This document shows, in pieces, positions 1 to 8,185 of a stretch of 64,000 nt of DNA. Within the stretch, counting starts at the first letter, position 1, and every line of letters begins with the position of its first letter. The notes below the pieces were generated by a model that saw only the letters and a program-made list of their open reading frames with translations, had not been told where the DNA came from and ran no database searches. This stretch comes from an uncultured Oscillospiraceae bacterium (GTDB lineage Bacteria; Bacillota; Clostridia; Oscillospirales; Acutalibacteraceae), in contig UQBX01000001.1 in assembly GCA_900539425.1 (NCBI GenBank), forward strand, positions 62,001-126,000. Reading direction: 5' to 3'. The position numbers and the translations under genes were made by a program.

Positions 1-233
1 GTTTAAGACTGCTTGCCTTTGCAAAGAAACTGGGCTACGAGACCGAAGAGCGTGACTATACTCTTGATGAACTTATGAATGCTGATGAGATAATAGTTCA
101 TTCCACAGGTTCGTTCTGTATTCCCGTAAAGACTGTAGACGGAAAACCTGTTGGCGGAAAAGCTCCCGAAATGCTTAAAAAAATACAGGATGCGCTTGTT
201 GCCGACTTTGAGGAACAGTGCAAAGCAGACTGA
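1..233 (+). CDS. D-amino-acid transaminase, C-terminal end (partial)
   Basis: The reading frame is open from base 3 to a TGA at 231-233 and its 5' part lies outside the window. The last 76 residues resemble the C-terminal part of fold-type IV PLP transaminases such as D-alanine aminotransferase: an acidic stretch, then an ADEIIVHSTGS motif near the cofactor phosphate site, then IPVKTVDGKPVGGKAP. Such enzymes move amino groups between D-alanine or D-glutamate and 2-oxo acids. The next gene starts 30 bases downstream on the same strand, so this is probably part of the same operon, which also encodes alanine racemase. A branched-chain aminotransferase cannot be fully excluded from so short a fragment. 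Confidence 0.7.
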   Translation, partial: LRLLAFAKKLGYETEERDYTLDELMNADEIIVHSTGSFCIPVKTVDGKPVGGKAPEMLKKIQDALVADFEEQCKAD

Positions 234-263
234 TTATTTAACTGATGATTTAAGAGGTTTATT

Positions 264-1325
264 ATGACTAAAGAAGAACTTACTATTTTTAATGTTGGCT
301 GTAATCTTGACACTCTTATGAACCTTGACCCCAGAGGATACGGCGTTTGCAGAATACTTTATGACGGTGCGCGAAAATTCACGGGTGAACCGCTTTCTAC
401 AAACGGCGCAAAGGGTCTTATTAAAAATATTAAAAAAGGCGAAAAAGTATTTATATTCACAGGTTTCGTTCTTCTGCCATGGGAAGAAGCGGAAACAGAC
501 GGCATTATTTCCTCATGCCTTTTTGCAAAGTTCATCATGAAAGCATTTGGCGCAAAACCTGTTATGCTGATACCAAGTCAGTGCGCAAAGGCTGTAAAGG
601 CTATTTCTCACGTGCTTGATTTTGAGATAACGGACGATATTGACGATAACAGCGAAAACACCGTTACGTATATAGTTTTCACCAAAGAGCGCGAAGAAGC
701 TCCCATTCAGGCAAAAGAGATACTTTCCCACGGAAAGCCCTGCGCCGCCATAAGCATTGAGGCTCCCGGCAGAAACAAAAACGGATATTACCACAACGCC
801 GTAGGTGTTAACACCACAGGAGTTGAGGCAAAGTATGATGTGCTGTTCAAAATGTGCAAGGACGAAGGAATATACAATCTTTCAATAGGCGATCTCGGAA
901 ACGAAATCGGTATGGCGGCAATTGAGGATCACATCAGAAAATATGTACCCTACGCTGAAATGGGCGGCTGCAAAGCGGGCAGCGGTTTCGGTATTCTTGC
1001 CGACACGGTTGCAGACAACATTATAACAGCCACGGTTTCCGACTGGGGCTGTAATGCCCTAATGGCGGCAACGGCATTTCTGCTTGGAAAGCCGGAGCTT
1101 TTTCACGATACCGAAGAACAGTCAGCCGCTATGGACGCGGCTGCGGCTGCGGGCATGCTTGACATGTACGGCAAACCTCGTCCCTATATTGACGGTATAG
1201 GAAAAAATATAAATCTTCCCCTTGTTGCCATGATGAGGGCGCTTATCGAATACCCCTCAACGGTTGAGGACAAAACACGCGAGTGGTTTGAGCACACGCT
1301 TGAAAAAGGATATTTTACACGATGA
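264..1325 (+). CDS. D-glutamate cyclase C-terminal domain protein (DUF4392)
   Basis: This 353-residue protein resembles the DUF4392 family, which forms the C-terminal half of mammalian D-glutamate cyclase (DGLUCY), the enzyme that converts D-glutamate to 5-oxo-D-proline. Visible features are a Gly-rich N-terminal segment (NLDPRGYGVCR), an SIEAPGRNKNGYYHN segment near residue 170, and a conserved MGGCKAGSGFG region near residue 238. The ATG at 264 follows an AAGAGG ribosome binding site. The stop overlaps the start of pxpB by four bases (ATGA), indicating translational coupling. The other half of the mammalian enzyme, the DUF1445 family, is encoded three genes downstream. Family assignment is fairly sure; the reaction in this organism is inferred. 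Confidence 0.75.
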   Translation: MTKEELTIFNVGCNLDTLMNLDPRGYGVCRILYDGARKFTGEPLSTNGAKGLIKNIKKGEKVFIFTGFVLLPWEEAETDGIISSCLFAKFIMKAFGAKPVMLIPSQCAKAVKAISHVLDFEITDDIDDNSENTVTYIVFTKEREEAPIQAKEILSHGKPCAAISIEAPGRNKNGYYHNAVGVNTTGVEAKYDVLFKMCKDEGIYNLSIGDLGNEIGMAAIEDHIRKYVPYAEMGGCKAGSGFGILADTVADNIITATVSDWGCNALMAATAFLLGKPELFHDTEEQSAAMDAAAAAGMLDMYGKPRPYIDGIGKNINLPLVAMMRALIEYPSTVEDKTREWFEHTLEKGYFTR

Positions 1326-2053
1326 AAGCAAAATTTATGCCGTGCGGCGACTGCGGTATAACTGTTAATTTCGGCAGTGAGATAAACGAGCAGACGAATA
1401 AAAAGGTTACGGCTTTTACTGCCACGGCTGAAAGCGCGGGTATAGAGGGCGTTATCGAATTTATACCGGCTTTCTGCAGCGCAACGGTCATTTACGACCC
1501 GTTAAAAACAACTCAGAAAGAACTTATAAAGGAACTCAAAAAGGCACTGAAGCACACAGACAGCGGCAGTGCCTTTAAACCCATGCTTTACAAAATACCC
1601 GTATGCTATGACGAGGAGTTCTCTCCCGATATTGAAAGCATTGAAAAGATTACAGGACTTTCAAGGGATGAGATTATAGACATACACACCTCACGAGATT
1701 ACCCCATATACATGCTTGGTTTTTTGCCGGGATTTGCGTATCTTGGTGACATGGATGAACGCATTGCGGCGCCGAGGCTTGAAACTCCGAGAGTTAAAAT
1801 TCCGCGGGGAAGTGTAGGTATAGGCGGCAGCCAAACGGGTATATATCCGTCTGATTCTCCCGGCGGGTGGAGACTTATAGGCAAAACTCCCGTTAGGGTA
1901 TATGACAGCCGCAAAGAAAATCCCATTCTTTACCGTGCGGGTGACTACATAAGATTTGTAAAGATAACAAAAGAAGAATACTTCAAGCTGGAAAAAGAAT
2001 GTGAAAGCGGCAGCTACACCGCCGAATGTGAGGAGGTGCGCCGTGGGAATTAA
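1322..2053 (+). CDS. pxpB: 5-oxoprolinase subunit PxpB (KipI / allophanate hydrolase subunit 1 family)
   Basis: The 243-residue product matches the carboxyltransferase domain subunit 1 family: an N-terminal FMPCGDCGITVNFG-like start and a conserved MLGFLPGFAYLGDMD followed by PRGSVGIGGSQTGIYP and SPGGWRLIGKTP. PxpB works with PxpC and PxpA to open 5-oxoproline to glutamate using ATP. It overlaps the previous gene by four bases and the next by eleven, so the subunits are made together. B. subtilis relatives (KipI) also act as kinase inhibitors, but the presence of all three Pxp subunits here favours the metabolic role. Confidence 0.9.
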   Translation: MKAKFMPCGDCGITVNFGSEINEQTNKKVTAFTATAESAGIEGVIEFIPAFCSATVIYDPLKTTQKELIKELKKALKHTDSGSAFKPMLYKIPVCYDEEFSPDIESIEKITGLSRDEIIDIHTSRDYPIYMLGFLPGFAYLGDMDERIAAPRLETPRVKIPRGSVGIGGSQTGIYPSDSPGGWRLIGKTPVRVYDSRKENPILYRAGDYIRFVKITKEEYFKLEKECESGSYTAECEEVRRGN

Positions 2054-2984
2054 AATAGTTCGCGGCGGACTGCTTACTACCGTGCAGGACGCAGGCCGCG
2101 CAGGATATATGAAATACGGCTTTTCTCAGTGCGGCGCAATGGATATACGCGCTATGAAGACAGCCAACATACTGCTTTCTAATGACCCTCTTGCCGCTGT
2201 TCTTGAAATGACGCTTACCGGTATTGCCGCAGTATTTACAGAGGACTGCGCTATATGCATAAGCGGCGGAAAGATAGAAGCGGCAATCAACAAAAAACCG
2301 ATAGTTACAAATAAAGTTTACAATATCTCGGCGGGCGATGTGCTGATTTGCGAAAAAATCAAAAAAGGCGTCAGATCCTATCTTGCCGTAAGCGGCGGAA
2401 TAGATGTGCCCGAATTCTTTTCAAGCCGCTCAACCGACCTGAAAGCAAAAGCGGGCGGTTTCTGCGGACGGAAGCTTCAGACGGGTGATGACATCGGTAT
2501 ATTACCGCATAGCAAACTCAGCAACATCGAAAAACGGCAGACAGATGAATTTGAATTCAGCAACGGCATAGTTCTGAGAGCTGTACCAGGCCCGCAGGAT
2601 TTCATGTTTACCAAAGAGGATTTAAACACCTTTTTCTCTGAAGATTACAAAGTATCCGCCCAGGCGGACAGGATGGGAATACGCCTCAGCGGCCCTGTTC
2701 TGAAAGGAGAAAAAGGCATGGATATAATATCAGACGGAATTGCGCCAGGCAGTGTTCAGGTGCCCGAAAGCGGCCAGCCTATAATACTTGCGGCAGACAG
2801 GCAGACGACGGGCGGTTATGCCAAGATAGCCACAGTCATTTCCGCCGATATGCCCCTGCTGGCTCAGGCCCTTCCGGGATGTTTCGTAAAATTCAGATGC
2901 ATTTCCGTCTCAGAAGCAGAGAAAGCCGCACGAGCCGAAAACGAAAAAATGAGCGCACTCAAAAACTATATTAAAAATCTTTAA
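2043..2984 (+). CDS. pxpC: 5-oxoprolinase subunit PxpC (biotin-dependent carboxyltransferase family)
   Basis: The start is taken as GTG at 2043, nine or so bases after a clear AGGAGGTG site. A longer in-frame version beginning at 2001 would run back through the end of pxpB without its own ribosome binding site. The 313-residue product opens with IKIVRGGLLTTVQDAGR, typical of the KipA/PxpC family, and contains SQCGAMDIRA and, near the end, DGIAPGSVQVPESGQPI and ADRQTTGGYAKIATV. It is the partner of PxpB in the 5-oxoprolinase complex. The 11-base overlap with pxpB supports coupled translation. Confidence 0.9.
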   Translation: MGIKIVRGGLLTTVQDAGRAGYMKYGFSQCGAMDIRAMKTANILLSNDPLAAVLEMTLTGIAAVFTEDCAICISGGKIEAAINKKPIVTNKVYNISAGDVLICEKIKKGVRSYLAVSGGIDVPEFFSSRSTDLKAKAGGFCGRKLQTGDDIGILPHSKLSNIEKRQTDEFEFSNGIVLRAVPGPQDFMFTKEDLNTFFSEDYKVSAQADRMGIRLSGPVLKGEKGMDIISDGIAPGSVQVPESGQPIILAADRQTTGGYAKIATVISADMPLLAQALPGCFVKFRCISVSEAEKAARAENEKMSALKNYIKNL

Positions 2985-2995
2985 AAGGTGAAAAT

Positions 2996-3781
2996 ATGGA
3001 CTATTCATCAATGAGCCCCTGTGAGGTCAGAAAACTCATAAAGGAGCAGAAAATAACAGGGCAGACAAGCGGTATGTGTGCAGGCTACGCGCAGGCAAAC
3101 CTTTGTATTCTGCCAAAAGACCTTGCGTTTGACTTTTTGCTGTTCTGCACAAGGAACCCACGCCCCTGCCCCATTCTTGAAGTGGGAGACGAAGGCTCAA
3201 GACTGATAAAAACAATGGCGGACAACGCCGATGTTGCAACCGATTTTCCTAAATACAGAGTTTGGAAAAACGGTGTGCTTACAGAAGAAAAAACAGATAT
3301 TTCTGATATTTGGCAGGATGATTATATATATTTCCTTATCGGATGCTCTTTTTCATTTGAAGCCGAGCTTCTTGAGGCAGGCATACCCGTACGCCATATT
3401 GAAGAGGGCAAAAATGTGCCTATGTTCAACACCAATATTGAACTTCAGAAAGCAGGCATATTCGCAGGCAACATGGTAGTTTCCATGCGCCCGATACCGT
3501 ATGAACTTGTTGTAAAAGCCGTGAATGTTACAGCGGCTATGCCGAGAGTACACGGAGCGCCTATACATATAGGAAACCCCGAACTCATAGGAATTAAAGA
3601 TATAACACATCCCGATTACGGAGATGCGGTTACTATAAAAGACGGCGAGATACCTGTTTTTTGGCCGTGCGGAGTAACACCGCAGAATGCGGTAATGAAC
3701 GCAAAGCCGCCCCTTGCTATAACCCATTCACCGGGGCATATGTTCATAACAGACGTAAAAAATTCAAGCCTGAAATACTGA
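2996..3781 (+). CDS. DUF1445 / D-glutamate cyclase family putative hydro-lyase
   Basis: This 261-residue protein is of normal length for the DUF1445 (YcsI) family, annotated as putative hydro-lyases and related to the N-terminal part of mammalian D-glutamate cyclase. Recognisable segments are TSGMCAGYAQANL near the N terminus, FLLFCTRNPRPCPILEV, the Cys-containing FLIGCSFSFEAEL, VSMRPIP, and the C-terminal WPCGVTPQNAVM with SPGHMFITD. The ATG at 2996 follows AAAGGTG. It sits between pxpC and pxpA, so a role in supplying 5-oxoproline or a related substrate to PxpABC is a reasonable inference. The exact reaction of the bacterial family is not settled. Confidence 0.85.
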   Translation: MDYSSMSPCEVRKLIKEQKITGQTSGMCAGYAQANLCILPKDLAFDFLLFCTRNPRPCPILEVGDEGSRLIKTMADNADVATDFPKYRVWKNGVLTEEKTDISDIWQDDYIYFLIGCSFSFEAELLEAGIPVRHIEEGKNVPMFNTNIELQKAGIFAGNMVVSMRPIPYELVVKAVNVTAAMPRVHGAPIHIGNPELIGIKDITHPDYGDAVTIKDGEIPVFWPCGVTPQNAVMNAKPPLAITHSPGHMFITDVKNSSLKY

Positions 3782-3787
3782 GAAAGA

Positions 3788-4558
3788 GTGATAACGGTGT
3801 ATAAAATAAATCTTAACTGCGACCTTGGCGAGGGCGCGGGTGCGGACGAAATAATAATCCCGCATATCAACAGCGCCAACATTGCCTGCGGATTTCATGC
3901 GGGCGACGCCATGATGATGGCAAAAACGCTTGAACTTTGCAAGGCGGGCTCAACAGGAGCGGGCGCGCACCCGGGATATCCGGACAAAGAAAATTTCGGC
4001 AGAACAAAAATGAATTTATCTCCCGAAGAAGTTTACGATATAACTCTTTACCAGCTGGGAGCACTGGGTGCAATTGCAGACGCAAAAGGAATAAAGCTTG
4101 AGCACGTAAAGGCGCACGGAGCAATGTATAACGCCGCCGCCAAAGACAGAGCACTTGCAGACGCTATTGCTAATGCCGTATACGATTATGATAAAAACCT
4201 TATACTGCTTGCGCTTTCGGGCTCCGAAATGATAAAAGCGGCAAAAGCCGTGGGGCTGAGATACGCAAGCGAGGTGTTTGCAGACAGAGCCTATGAGGCG
4301 GACGGAACACTCAGAGCGCGAGGACTTGACGGCGCAATGATAGAGGACGAAAACGAAGCTGTTTCAAGAGTTATAAGAATGGCTAAACTTGGCAAGGTAA
4401 AAGCCTTTACAGGCGAGGACATAGATATTGAGGCTCATTCGGTTTGCGTTCACGGAGACGGACCGAAAGCAATAGAGTTTGTTAAGAAACTGAATGCCGC
4501 ATTTAAGGAAAACGGAATTGAGACCGTTTCGCTTGAAAAGGCAATTGAGGTAGTTTGA
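3788..4558 (+). CDS. pxpA: 5-oxoprolinase subunit PxpA (LamB/YcsF family)
   Basis: The LNCDLGEG motif at the N terminus, NIACGFHAGD, GAHPGYPD and KAHGAMYN identify the LamB/YcsF family, whose members are the third 5-oxoprolinase subunit. Later FADRAYEADGTLRARG and SVCVHGDGP are also typical. Length 256 residues is normal. The first in-frame start is GTG at 3788, but GTG at 3797 is better spaced from the AAAGAG site and would give a 253-residue protein. The stop is followed after one base by the alanine racemase start, so the two are in one transcript. Confidence 0.93.
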   Translation: MITVYKINLNCDLGEGAGADEIIIPHINSANIACGFHAGDAMMMAKTLELCKAGSTGAGAHPGYPDKENFGRTKMNLSPEEVYDITLYQLGALGAIADAKGIKLEHVKAHGAMYNAAAKDRALADAIANAVYDYDKNLILLALSGSEMIKAAKAVGLRYASEVFADRAYEADGTLRARGLDGAMIEDENEAVSRVIRMAKLGKVKAFTGEDIDIEAHSVCVHGDGPKAIEFVKKLNAAFKENGIETVSLEKAIEVV

Positions 4559-4559
4559 A

Positions 4560-5720
4560 ATGTATTTCAGAACGGAAGCCGCGATAGACCTTGACGCGGC
4601 GGAGCATAATTTTAATATAACAAGGGCAAAACTGCCCGAAAACGTAAAACTTCTTTGTGTTATAAAGGCTGATGCTTACGGTCACGGGGCAGTGCCGCTT
4701 GCTAAATTGTTTGAGGGCAGAGCCGATTTTTACGGTGTTGCTTGCATAGAAGAAGCAATCGAATTAAAAAAAGCAGGTATAAAAACGCCTGTACTCATTC
4801 TTGGCGCAGTACCGAAAGAGTTTTACTCAGATATAGTAAAATATGACATACGTGTACCTATATTTAATCTTGAAGACGCAAAGGCGCTCTCTGCGGAAGC
4901 TGTAAAGCAGAGCAAAACCGCACCTTTTCATTTCTGCGTTGATACAGGCATGAGCAGAATTGGCTTTCAGGTAAACAAAGAAAGCGCCGACGCATGCCTT
5001 GAAATAACAAAACTTCCAAACATTGAGGCGGAGGGGCTTTTCTCCCACTTTGCAACGGCTGACGAAAAAGACCTGAGCAAAGCAATTGCACAGAGAGATA
5101 AATTCAAAGAATTTATAAAACTGCTTGAGGAGCGCGGAATTAACATTCCTATTAAGCACATCAATAACTCCGCAGGCATAATGAATTTTGACGAGTATTT
5201 TGATATGTGCCGAATGGGCATAATTCTGTATGGTCTTTATCCGTCTCACGAGGTGGACGAAAACCTGCTGAAAATAAAGCCTGTTATGGAATGGCGCGCG
5301 CATATTACGCACATTAAGGAACTTGAACCGGGCAGAGAAATCTCTTACGGAGGAACATACAAAACAGGTGAAACCCGCAGGATTGCAACTATTCCCGTAG
5401 GTTATGCAGACGGCTATCCGAGATGCCTTTCAAACAAGAGCAAAGTTCTTATAAACGGTGAATTTGCCCCCATTACGGGAAGAGTGTGTATGGATCAGTT
5501 TATGGTTGATATCACAGGAATAGACGCAAAGGTGGGCGACACGGTAGTTCTTGTTGGCAAAAGCGGCAGCAAGGAACTTTCTATGGAGGAAGTTTCAGAG
5601 AGCGCATATTCGTTTAACTATGAACTGCCCTGCCGTGTGGCGCGCAGAGTTCCGCGAACATACTACCGCGATGGTAAGTTCTTATTTTCAACAAACTATA
5701 TGTACAGCAGCGAGGACTGA
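4560..5720 (+). CDS. alr: Alanine racemase
   Basis: The 386-residue protein has the PLP lysine in CVIKADAYGHGA near residue 39, the cofactor Tyr region CRMGIILYGLYP, the conserved TIPVGYADGYPR and the C-terminal GRVCMDQFMVDIT of the beta domain. It interconverts L- and D-alanine for peptidoglycan. Its place directly after pxpA, in an operon with a D-amino-acid transaminase and D-glutamate-cyclase proteins, ties D-alanine and D-glutamate pools together. All expected catalytic motifs are present. Confidence 0.95.
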   Translation: MYFRTEAAIDLDAAEHNFNITRAKLPENVKLLCVIKADAYGHGAVPLAKLFEGRADFYGVACIEEAIELKKAGIKTPVLILGAVPKEFYSDIVKYDIRVPIFNLEDAKALSAEAVKQSKTAPFHFCVDTGMSRIGFQVNKESADACLEITKLPNIEAEGLFSHFATADEKDLSKAIAQRDKFKEFIKLLEERGINIPIKHINNSAGIMNFDEYFDMCRMGIILYGLYPSHEVDENLLKIKPVMEWRAHITHIKELEPGREISYGGTYKTGETRRIATIPVGYADGYPRCLSNKSKVLINGEFAPITGRVCMDQFMVDITGIDAKVGDTVVLVGKSGSKELSMEEVSESAYSFNYELPCRVARRVPRTYYRDGKFLFSTNYMYSSED

Positions 5721-5723
5721 ATT

Positions 5724-6275
5724 ATGGAATTATACAGCGGAAGACCCGCCGATATAAACAGCAGATTGAGCAAGGAAGTGCGTGTTTACGACTTGCTTGA
5801 TAAGCTTGGCATTGAATATAAAAGAGCTGACCACCCTGCCGCCGAAACAATGGAAGCGTGCCTTGAGATAGAAAAGGTGCTGGGTGTTGAAATATGCAAA
5901 AACTTATTTCTGAGAAACAGGCAGAAAACGGAATTTTACCTGCTTATGATGCCCGGCTCAAAACCTTTTAAAACAAAAGATATAACGAAACAGCTTGGCT
6001 GTGCACGCCTTTCTTTTGCGGAAGCTGAATTCATGGAGGAGTTTCTTGATATAACCCCCGGCTCAGTTTCTGTTCTCGGTCTCATGAACGATAAAGAAAA
6101 CAGAGTGCGTCTTATTATTGACAAAGATATACTTGAAGGTGAATACATAGGCTGCCATCCGTGCATAAACACATCAAGCCTTGCAATAAAAACCGAAGAT
6201 ATTTTAAACAAATTTCTTCCGGAAGTGGGGCACACGGCAACAACAGTTGAAATGCCGTGGCATGAGGACGAATAA
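5724..6275 (+). CDS. YbaK/ProX-type aminoacyl-tRNA deacylase (prolyl-tRNA synthetase-associated domain)
   Basis: This 183-residue protein has the YbaK/INS-domain pattern of free-standing tRNA-editing proteins: RADHPAAETMEACLE, then NLFLRNRQKTEFYLLMMPG with a KPFKTKDI segment containing the conserved lysines, and near the end IGCHPCINTSSLAIKTEDI. Relatives such as ProXp-ala and PrdX hydrolyse mischarged Ala-tRNA(Pro). The ATG at 5724 lies three bases after the racemase stop. Its link with an alanine racemase operon is suggestive, because alanine is the misacylating amino acid, but co-transcription could be incidental. Confidence 0.85.
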   Translation: MELYSGRPADINSRLSKEVRVYDLLDKLGIEYKRADHPAAETMEACLEIEKVLGVEICKNLFLRNRQKTEFYLLMMPGSKPFKTKDITKQLGCARLSFAEAEFMEEFLDITPGSVSVLGLMNDKENRVRLIIDKDILEGEYIGCHPCINTSSLAIKTEDILNKFLPEVGHTATTVEMPWHEDE

Positions 6276-7046
6276 ATGGGTATTCTTTTATGCCCCGTAT
6301 GCGGCAATAAACTGAAAAAGGACGAAAAGCGGCTTTTCTGCTCTAATACTCACAGTTTTGATATTGCAAAAGAGGGTTATGTAAATTTACTAATCAGCAA
6401 CAAAAGCGGAGATAAAACGGGAGACAGCAAAGAATCCGCCCGCGCAAGGCACGAATTTCTTGAAAAAGGATATTTCTCTTTTTTAAAGGATGAAATATCA
6501 AGAAAAATGCGCGGCACCGTTCTTGATATATGCTGCGGTGAAGGATATTACGATGATTACAGCGGTGAGCTTTACGGTTTTGACCTCAGCAAGGAAACCG
6601 TGCGTATAGCCGCAAAAAGAAAAAACGGCGGTTTTTACTTTGTTGCTAATCTAAAAGCTATCCCCATAAAGAGCGAAAGCGTGGACACTGCAATACATAT
6701 TTTTGCACCGTTCAATGCCGCTCAGTTTGCAAAAGTGCTCAAAAAGGACGGCAGACTTTACAGCGTTGTTCCCTCTCCCGAGCATCTTATCGAACTTAAA
6801 ACACTTGTTTACGAAACGCCGTATATGAACGATGAAAACCACCCAGCCGGAAACGGACTTAAACTTGTGTCAAAGCAAAAGATAAGCAAGGTGTTAAACA
6901 TACCGCGTGATGATTTAAAAACACTTTTTTCAATGACGCCGTATTACTACCGAACAAGTGAAGCGGACAAAGATAAAATAAACAGCGTGGAAAGTCTTGA
7001 CACCACACTTGCATTCACAATACTTGAATATGAAAAAGCGGAATGA
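6276..7046 (+). CDS. RlmA-type 23S rRNA (guanine-N1) methyltransferase
   Basis: The 256-residue product has the N-terminal zinc finger of the RlmA family (CPVCGNKL ... FCSNTHSFD, then KEGYVNLL), followed by a class I SAM-binding fold with VLDICCGEGYY. RlmA enzymes methylate a guanosine in hairpin 35 of 23S rRNA; the Gram-positive branch (TlrB-like) can affect macrolide binding. The start abuts the previous stop. A terminator stem overlaps the stop codon and ends the operon. Whether it modifies G745 or G748 cannot be told from sequence alone. Confidence 0.88.
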   Translation: MGILLCPVCGNKLKKDEKRLFCSNTHSFDIAKEGYVNLLISNKSGDKTGDSKESARARHEFLEKGYFSFLKDEISRKMRGTVLDICCGEGYYDDYSGELYGFDLSKETVRIAAKRKNGGFYFVANLKAIPIKSESVDTAIHIFAPFNAAQFAKVLKKDGRLYSVVPSPEHLIELKTLVYETPYMNDENHPAGNGLKLVSKQKISKVLNIPRDDLKTLFSMTPYYYRTSEADKDKINSVESLDTTLAFTILEYEKAE

Positions 7047-7072
7047 GGCACTCCCCCGTTCCGCTTTTATTT
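7034..7072 (+). terminator. Intrinsic terminator of the D-amino-acid operon
   Basis: The arms AAAGCGGAA and TTCCGCTTT enclose a 15-base loop and are followed by a T-rich run. The left arm overlaps the last codons of the methyltransferase. Confidence 0.85.
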
Positions 7073-7091
7073 TTACTTGGATTTTTAAGTA

Positions 7092-7120
7092 TTTACAATA
7101 CTTTTATTTATAGATATAAT
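7092..7120 (+). promoter_or_regulatory. SigA-type promoter of the ABC exporter leader
   Basis: TTTACA (7092-7097), a 17-base spacer and TATAAT (7115-7120). This predicts transcription starting near 7127, about 150 bases before the ABC ATPase start. Confidence 0.75.
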
Positions 7121-7125
7121 GAAAT

Positions 7126-7268
7126 CGCAACACAGTTTAATATTCTTCAAAGCAGGCATACTATTGGTAAAAATGTATGCCCGGATTTCATTTTCTGCTT
7201 TGAAATGAACTGTGTCGCAACAGCCGAGCTGCGTTTTTCATGCGTGGCTTGTGCCACGCATTTTTTTG
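7126..7268 (+). promoter_or_regulatory. Structured 5' leader ending in an intrinsic terminator (attenuator)
   Basis: The predicted transcript begins with a long nested hairpin. ACACAGTT (7130-7137) pairs with AACTGTGT (7208-7215), TTCAAAGCAG (7146-7155) with CTGCTTTGAA (7195-7204), and a GGCATAC/GTATGCC tip closes it. Then a stem TGCGTGGC (7241-7248) / GCCACGCA (7253-7260) with a TTGT loop is followed directly by seven T residues. This is a textbook terminator placed only a few bases before the GGAGG site of the ABC gene. Such an arrangement implies conditional readthrough. No known riboswitch or T-box signature was recognised. Confidence 0.75.
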
Positions 7269-7280
7269 TGGAGGAAGAAT

Positions 7281-8171
7281 ATGAAGCTTGAACTCAACAA
7301 TATTACAAAAAGCTTTACGGACAAGGACGTGTTAAAAGGCATTTCCCTGTGTGCGGAAAGCTCAACTGCATTCGGTCTGCTTGGCAGAAACGGAGCGGGA
7401 AAGACAACCACAATCAGAATACTGATGGATGTTTTCCCTGCGGACGGCGGTGAAATACTGATAGACGGTAAACCTATCGATTATAAAAAGATAAAACTGG
7501 GTTATCTTCCCGAAGAACGCGGTCTTTATCCTAAAAAAGCCGTTAATGCCCAGCTCTTGTATTTTGCAGAGCTCAACGGTTCATCTGCCAAAGAAGCACA
7601 AAAATCAATAGACTACTGGCTTGATCGCCTTGAAATGACGCAATATAAAAATAAAAAGCTGAACACCCTTTCAAAAGGAAATCAGCAAAAGATACAACTT
7701 ATAACGGCTCTTGCACACGATCCGGACATAATTATTCTTGACGAGCCTTTTTCGGGACTTGACCCAGTAAACGCAATGCTTCTGAAAGATGTTGTAAAAG
7801 AAGAAATATCAAAAGGAAAAATCGTGCTGTTTTCAAGCCACCAAATGAACTATATTGAAGAATTTTGTGACAGCATAGCAATTCTTAATGACGGAAAAAT
7901 AGCGCTGAGCGGTAACCTGAAAGAGATAAAGCACTCCATGCGCGGAAATAAGATTGCTCTGACAACGCCTGACAGCGAAAGACTTTTCGGTGAGTACGGC
8001 TCAAGATGCAGCAGAACTGAAGACGGAGAGATTACTGTTGTGCTTGAAGACGGAGAAACCGCGCAAAGCGCCATTCAAAAAATCACATCGGAATATGAGA
8101 TAGAATCCATACGGATTTACGAACCTTCCCTAAACGATATATTTGTTGAGTATGCCGGAAACGGGATTTAA
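7281..8171 (+). CDS. ABC transporter ATP-binding protein (ABC-2 exporter, NatA-like)
   Basis: The start at ATG 7281 follows GGAGG; longer in-frame versions would include the leader terminator. The 296-residue protein has a Walker A GRNGAGKTT near residue 38, a signature LSKGNQQK, Walker B IIILDEPFSGLD, and the switch His in FSSHQM. The C-terminal ~85 residues look like the DUF4162 accessory domain found in NatA/YhaQ-type exporter ATPases. It pairs with the ABC-2 permease 14 bases downstream. The substrate cannot be deduced; sodium or drug export are possibilities for the family. Confidence 0.92.
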   Translation: MKLELNNITKSFTDKDVLKGISLCAESSTAFGLLGRNGAGKTTTIRILMDVFPADGGEILIDGKPIDYKKIKLGYLPEERGLYPKKAVNAQLLYFAELNGSSAKEAQKSIDYWLDRLEMTQYKNKKLNTLSKGNQQKIQLITALAHDPDIIILDEPFSGLDPVNAMLLKDVVKEEISKGKIVLFSSHQMNYIEEFCDSIAILNDGKIALSGNLKEIKHSMRGNKIALTTPDSERLFGEYGSRCSRTEDGEITVVLEDGETAQSAIQKITSEYEIESIRIYEPSLNDIFVEYAGNGI

Positions 8172-8185
8172 AGGGAGGAAAAGAA

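Noticed and set aside
7043..7291. Small gene across the ABC leader
   Set aside because: The frame crosses the terminator, promoter and hairpins and has no ribosome site; the structured leader explains the region better.
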